DNA of 10,189 nt. Origin: DATHVR01 sp035461175 (GTDB lineage: Bacteria; Actinomycetota; Acidimicrobiia; Spongiisociales; ZC4RG35). How positions within the stretch are numbered: the stretch's first letter is position 1; each line of letters starts with the position of its first letter. The position numbers and the translations under genes were made by a program. Location of the stretch: contig DATHVR010000123.1 of assembly GCA_035461175.1 (NCBI GenBank), forward strand, positions 1 through 10,189. The letters are read 5' to 3'. The notes beneath the pieces are model-generated. The model did not search any database. It saw nothing but the letters and a program-made list of their open reading frames with translations, and had not been told where the DNA came from. This document shows, one piece after another, positions 6,012 through 10,189 of the stretch.

Positions 6012-7568
6012 TCAGGGCATCTGGAAACGGACCACGACCAGATCGTCCAGCCGGTGGCGCTCGACTTCGCCGGCCAGGGGTTCGAGGGTCGGTTCGAGCG
6101 ACTCGTCCTCGGGCGGCCGGTTGAGGATCAGCCACACGTCCTCGTAGTTGGGGGCGAGCACCGCCACCTGGCGGTGGTCCGACTCGACCACGGTCGAACC
6201 GGTCGCCTCCCGGCCGGGGATGCGGTTGGGGACGCCGTAGACCGTGGCGTCCAGCCCGAGCGGTTCGGCGTAGTGGTTGAAGGCGACGACGGTGTTGGCA
6301 GGCTGGATCAGCACCAGGTCCTCTGGTCCGGCGGTGGCTGCCACCAGATCGACCGCCTCGTCCCAGGCGGTCTTGGTATGGGTGGCGTGATAGGCGATAC
6401 CCCCGAACAGTGAAACGACCAGCAGTAGGGCGGTCGTGGCCGGCCACCACCGGCGCGGACGCAAGGCGGCCAGGGCCAGGCCCAGGGCGAGCGGGATCAG
6501 CAACCAGATGATCGTGCGGGTGAGGAAGATGGGGCGGCGGAGGCTGTAGGCCAGCTCGATCGCCGGAAGAGTGAGCAGGAACGTCCAGATCAGCACCCGA
6601 TGACCGAGGGCCAGCCATCTGGTTCCGATACCGACCAACACCAGACCCACCACCACCAGTATCACCGCACCCCAGGTCTCCCCGTTCCAGGGCATGTCCC
6701 AGCCGAAGGAGGGAGCGATCAGGTCGGCACCTCCCTCGGCGACTGAGAGCAGGGTGGGGGAGGGCACCCACCAATCCGCGGTGATGGTCCTCAACTGATC
6801 CATGAAACCCGGGATCCACGCCAGCCAGATGATCAGCACGCCGAGGTTGGCCACGATCCAGTTGCGGGCGAAGCGGGGCGGCTTGGGCCGCCGGGTGAGC
6901 CACCAGGCCAACACGGTCAGGTTGGCCGCCACCGCCATGCCGAGGCCGGTGACGTGGAGCAAGAAGGCGACCCCGGCGAACAGCGTGTAGGCGGGCCACG
7001 CCAGGTCCGTCCAGGCGAGGGGCCGGCGCAGACCGAGACCGTCCTCCCGCACCCGCCAGGGGCGCCCGCCCCGGATCCGGTCGGCTTCGTCGCCGTCGGG
7101 TTGGGTGATCAACTGTGCCACCGCCAGCATCACCACCGCCGCCACCAGCCCCATCAGGGCGTAGGTCCTCGCCTCCTGGCTGAAGCGGATGTGATAGCCC
7201 GAGAAGGCGAGGAAAGCGGTCGCCACCAGTCCAGTCCGGTGAGACGAGATCCGGCGGCCCACCAGGTAGACCAGTGGCAGGGTGGCGATCCCCGCCAGGG
7301 CGGAGAAGGTGCGTAACCAGGCGTCGGATCGCGACACCTGCGCCCATAGCTTGAGAAGCACGATGTAGCCGGGCGGGTTTCCCCGGTCGAATGGATCGCT
7401 CCACGACCACAGCTCCCCGAACGACAAGCGAGTGAAGTTGGCACTGTGGGCCTCGTCGAGCCAGAACGGGTCGGCGCCGATCCCGTAGAGACGCAGAGCC
7501 GCCCCCACTGCGACGATCGCCACCAGCCAGGCCCATCCGTGCCGACTGCCGTCCCGGGCGGTGCTCAC
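6012..7568 (-). CDS. GT39/PMT_2-like membrane glycosyltransferase
   Basis: This 518-residue multi-pass membrane protein is likely a GT-C glycosyltransferase of the GT39 / PMT_2 group, using a polyprenyl-phosphate sugar to glycosylate a polymer or protein outside the cytoplasm. After the first membrane segment (12-29) comes FWLDEAHSA (35-43), the catalytic acidic motif. NPPGYIVLLKLW (64-75) and SQEARTYAL (130-138) are also typical of the family. About ten hydrophobic segments run to residue 394, followed by a soluble C-terminal region of about 120 residues. The start is GTG at 7568, whose bases overlap the upstream stop as GTGA. A strong GGAGGT (7578-7583) lies 9 nt before it, inside the end of the fusion gene, so translation is coupled. 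A hydrophilic frame at 5851-7536 on the same strand is a shadow. It is distinct from the plus-strand GT-C enzyme in motifs and length. Donor and acceptor are unknown. Confidence 0.88.
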   Translation of the reverse strand: MSTARDGSRHGWAWLVAIVAVGAALRLYGIGADPFWLDEAHSANFTRLSFGELWSWSDPFDRGNPPGYIVLLKLWAQVSRSDAWLRTFSALAGIATLPLVYLVGRRISSHRTGLVATAFLAFSGYHIRFSQEARTYALMGLVAAVVMLAVAQLITQPDGDEADRIRGGRPWRVREDGLGLRRPLAWTDLAWPAYTLFAGVAFLLHVTGLGMAVAANLTVLAWWLTRRPKPPRFARNWIVANLGVLIIWLAWIPGFMDQLRTITADWWVPSPTLLSVAEGGADLIAPSFGWDMPWNGETWGAVILVVVGLVLVGIGTRWLALGHRVLIWTFLLTLPAIELAYSLRRPIFLTRTIIWLLIPLALGLALAALRPRRWWPATTALLLVVSLFGGIAYHATHTKTAWDEAVDLVAATAGPEDLVLIQPANTVVAFNHYAEPLGLDATVYGVPNRIPGREATGSTVVESDHRQVAVLAPNYEDVWLILNRPPEDESLEPTLEPLAGEVERHRLDDLVVVRFQMP

Positions 7569-10171
7569 GCCCCCATTACCTCCGCCAGCCGGGACGAGGC
7601 CTTGCGGAGTCGGTCCCGATACTCGGCGACGCGTGGCTCCAGCTGGGCTACCAGGTTCTTCCGGTCGGCGATCGCTGCCCTCACCCGCTCCTCCAGGCCG
7701 TCCAGGTCGTCGGTGCGAACCGTGTACTCCTCGAAACCGACCGAGGCGGCGAAGTCCCGGACTTTGGGCCGGTACTCGAGCGCGACGAAAGGGGTGCCGA
7801 CGGCGGCGGCCAGCACGGCGGCGTGGAGTCGTTCGGCCACCACCACATCGGCGGAGGCGAACAGCTCCAGGGCGGCCTCGAGGTCGGCATATCCGGCCAG
7901 GTAGGGGAGGTCGGGGCGATCGGCCCGCCGGGTGATCTCGATGATGGGACCGTCGTCGTCGGGGTGGGCGGCCAGCATGTGGACCTCGTGCCCGCCCCGG
8001 CCCAGATCGGCGGCAAGGTCTGCGAGGCGACCGAAGACCTTCTTATCGTCCCCGCCCCACAGCTCGCCCCGGGTTCGGCAGGGGGCGATCACGACCCGGC
8101 CCTCCCGGCGCGGGGCGGTGGCATCCAGCAGCAGGGCGGCATCGCCCACCACTTCGACGTCGTTGGCGACGCCCCAGTCCGACAAGATCCCCGCCGACAA
8201 CGGTCCTCGCACGCCCACGTAGGCGCAGGTATCGAGCCAGTCGACCCACCGGCGCGACTCGTCGCGATCGCGCCAGAAATCGGGGTTGGCGACGCCGGTG
8301 CCGAACACGGCCCTCTCCAGGCGGGGCGAGTCCTGTTCTTCCAGCCAGTCGAGGTAGCTGCCCCGGTTGATCAGTGTCCCTCCGCCCAGCAGGAGCAGGT
8401 CGCCACGCTTGGCGGTCCGGACCTCGGCCCAGTCCAGGGCGCCGGTGATCGCCTCCAGCAGAGCCTCGTCGCCCATGTTGTCGTGGCCGGTCCAGCCCAC
8501 GTAACGGACCACCGGCTTTCCCTCCCGGGGCGGCGGGGGAAGCGGCTGATGAGGGGAAGGCGACGGTGCCCGTCGTCGCTTCACATACCGGGCCACCGCC
8601 TTGAGTGCCGCCGGCCTGAGACCGGCGGCGGCCACCTCGGCGCGCAGGCGGGTCGTGGGCGAGATGAAGGCGGGAAGAGGCTCGCCAACATCGGGACCAG
8701 GACGGATAGAGCGCAGAGCGAGATGGGCCTCGGTGAGGTGGATGGGGCGGCCGTTGGTGCGGATCCACCCGTATGCGTCGCCCGCAGAGAGTAAAGCGTG
8801 GAGGGCTTTCGCCCACTCCCGGCGCCGCACCAGGGAGAAGACCGGGAGACCCGAGTCACTCCAGTGGGAATCGAGATCGGCCACGTCCTCGGGGGTCCTG
8901 TACATGGCATCCCCCACCAAGTAGCCGCAGGTGGCCAGATTCGAGCGGCGCTGATTCTCGAGGCGGCGGACGGTGGCGGCGAGCAGCCGCGGCTCGGGAG
9001 CCACGTCGCCGTGGATCAGGGCCACGTACTCTCCCCGGGCGGCCTGCAGGAGTCCGGCTCGGTCGTGCGTCTCCACGACCCGGAAACGGGGATCGTGCGA
9101 GTTGGTCTCGGCGAAGAGGGTGGCCTCGGGTGATCCGGCCTGGAGGATCATCTCCCAGTCGGTGTAGGACTGACGCCGCAACTGACCGGAGAGCTCGTCT
9201 ATCCGAGCCGGGATGGTCGGCCACACCACCACCGACGCCTTGGGCACCTCCCAGATGTGGTCGGGCCGGTACTTGCGGTAGAAGGAGTGGGGGATCTTGT
9301 TCTGGATGACCCCGGCATTGAGCTCCTTGGACTGCTCCCGCCCGCTTTCTTCCCAGTCGTCCTCCTGAAGCTGATGGAAGACGATGGCGGAGTCCTCGGT
9401 GACCGTGAACAGGCCCTCTGCCTGGCAGCGCCAGCCCAACTCCACGTCCTCGCCGCCCCAACGGTGGAAACTCTCGTCGAAGCCCCCCACCTCGAGGAAA
9501 CGGTCCCGGCGGATCGAGAAATTGGACGAGACGAGGGAACGGAAGCCCTCGTCGCCGAAGCGCTGGTCGGAGGTACGCCGGTGGAGCACACCACGGTGAT
9601 CGGTCTGACGGACGGCGGCGGGGTCCAGCGAATCCGTTCCGAATGCCAGCTTGCGCAGTCCTGCCGTGCCGGCGGCCAGGTCATCGGGTCTCAGATCGGT
9701 GGTGTCGAGGCCGTGGCGGGAGCCGATCACGACCAGGTTCTCGGCCTTGTGGTGCCAGTCGGCGTGATTGGCGACCAGGTCCGGGTCGGGTAGGCAGTCG
9801 GCGTCGATGAAGACGAGGACGTCGGCTTCGGCGTGGCGGGCCGCCAGGTTGCGGGCCTGGCCGGCCCCGTACCCATCCCGTTTCCGTCGGAGGACCCGGA
9901 TGTCGAGTCGGTCCCGGAAGGCGGCCACCGCCCCCTCCACATCCTCGTCGGAACCGTCGTCGCCGATCACGACCTGCATCAGTTCGATCGGGTAGGTCTG
10001 AGGGACGAGCGCGGCCACGGTTCGGGAGAGCAGGTCGACCCGGTTGTAGACGGGCATGCACAGCGCCACCCGCAGGGTGGGGGCGGGCGGAGGAAGGGCG
10101 CTCAGCGAGCTGTAATCGTGCTCGGGGGCGTGAAGCCACATGGGTTGTGTCAGGGTACCGACCACCCCCAC
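7565..10171 (-). CDS. GT2 / GT2-like / polysaccharide pyruvyl transferase fusion
   Basis: This 868-residue protein joins three modules. Residues 33-305 are a GT2 (GT-A fold) glycosyltransferase: LRVALCMPVYNRVD (33-46), IGDDGSDE (69-76), DAD metal motif (123-125), and a galactosyltransferase-like end, SSNFSIRRDRF (215-225) with WGGEDVELGWRC (238-249). Residues about 312-410 resemble a second, shortened GT2 core (QSYTDWEMIL, GEYVALIHGDVAPEPRLL) without DGS or a clear DxD. After a Pro-rich linker (536-552), residues 554-845 are a CsaB/WcaK-like polysaccharide pyruvyl transferase: GHDNMGDEAL (562-571), LLLLGGGTLI (592-601), VGVRGPLSAGIL (652-663), ERLHAAVLAAAVGTPF (780-795). It would add a sugar and a phosphoenolpyruvate-derived ketal to the same glycan. 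The frame stays open to the window edge. I use the first in-window GTG; an ATG at 10141 is equally possible, and neither has a clear ribosome site. It appears to head the operon with the GT-C and GT4 genes. Confidence 0.88.
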   Translation of the reverse strand: MGVVGTLTQPMWLHAPEHDYSSLSALPPPAPTLRVALCMPVYNRVDLLSRTVAALVPQTYPIELMQVVIGDDGSDEDVEGAVAAFRDRLDIRVLRRKRDGYGAGQARNLAARHAEADVLVFIDADCLPDPDLVANHADWHHKAENLVVIGSRHGLDTTDLRPDDLAAGTAGLRKLAFGTDSLDPAAVRQTDHRGVLHRRTSDQRFGDEGFRSLVSSNFSIRRDRFLEVGGFDESFHRWGGEDVELGWRCQAEGLFTVTEDSAIVFHQLQEDDWEESGREQSKELNAGVIQNKIPHSFYRKYRPDHIWEVPKASVVVWPTIPARIDELSGQLRRQSYTDWEMILQAGSPEATLFAETNSHDPRFRVVETHDRAGLLQAARGEYVALIHGDVAPEPRLLAATVRRLENQRRSNLATCGYLVGDAMYRTPEDVADLDSHWSDSGLPVFSLVRRREWAKALHALLSAGDAYGWIRTNGRPIHLTEAHLALRSIRPGPDVGEPLPAFISPTTRLRAEVAAAGLRPAALKAVARYVKRRRAPSPSPHQPLPPPPREGKPVVRYVGWTGHDNMGDEALLEAITGALDWAEVRTAKRGDLLLLGGGTLINRGSYLDWLEEQDSPRLERAVFGTGVANPDFWRDRDESRRWVDWLDTCAYVGVRGPLSAGILSDWGVANDVEVVGDAALLLDATAPRREGRVVIAPCRTRGELWGGDDKKVFGRLADLAADLGRGGHEVHMLAAHPDDDGPIIEITRRADRPDLPYLAGYADLEAALELFASADVVVAERLHAAVLAAAVGTPFVALEYRPKVRDFAASVGFEEYTVRTDDLDGLEERVRAAIADRKNLVAQLEPRVAEYRDRLRKASSRLAEVMGA

Positions 10172-10189
10172 CGTTTTCGCGCATGACTT

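Noticed and set aside
5851..7536. Minus-strand open frame of 561 codons longer than the GT-C frame it overlaps
   Set aside because: It is rich in Arg, Gly, Pro and His and has no motif. The 6012-7568 frame has WLDEAHSA, PPGYI and about ten membrane segments, and a strong ribosome site at its start.
7823..8794. Plus-strand open frame of 323 codons opposite the pyruvyl transferase domain
   Set aside because: It has Gly/Gln/Val-rich composition without motifs and is opposite clear PF04230-like motifs.

Overview
The window is GC-rich, roughly 65-70% by eye and lower at the left edge. It is packed with long genes and looks like chromosomal DNA of a high-GC actinobacterium. The best taxonomic hint is the secreted protein at 1499-2692, whose C-terminal SLH-like repeats carry paired cysteines (GCNPP...YCP). 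I associate that repeat style with Acidimicrobiia, but this is recognition from memory, not a search result.

Layout, left to right. (1) A minus-strand CgeB-like glycosyltransferase with a coiled-coil N-terminus (102-1391). (2) A 107-nt divergent intergenic region with a weak candidate promoter and a small dyad. (3) A plus-strand pair: a secreted M23 metallopeptidase with three SLH-like repeats (1499-2692), then a polytopic GT-C glycosyltransferase (2710-4479). (4) A short convergent junction holding a perfect 40-nt palindrome (4498-4537) and a heptamer tandem repeat (4548-4575). (5) A minus-strand operon read from the right edge leftward: a large GT2 / GT2-like / polysaccharide pyruvyl transferase fusion (7565-10171), a second GT-C enzyme (6012-7568, 4-nt overlap with the fusion gene), and a GT4 glycosyltransferase (4233-6005, 6 nt downstream). 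The first 101 bases hold nothing I can support. No tRNA, rRNA, CRISPR array, transposase or phage gene was seen.

Taken together this is a cell-surface glycan locus. The soluble GT2 and GT4 enzymes would build a lipid-linked or polymeric glycan from nucleotide sugars. The two GT-C membrane enzymes would add sugars from polyprenyl-phosphate donors on the outer face of the membrane. The pyruvyl transferase module would add ketal-pyruvate. In Gram-positive bacteria, pyruvylated cell-wall polymer is the ligand of SLH domains (the CsaB system), so the nearby SLH-repeat peptidase may be a protein held to the wall by this glycan. That link is inferred from family knowledge and proximity. The most unusual features are the three-module fusion protein, the GT4 gene that lacks a stop codon before running antisense into its convergent neighbour, and the perfect palindrome at that junction.
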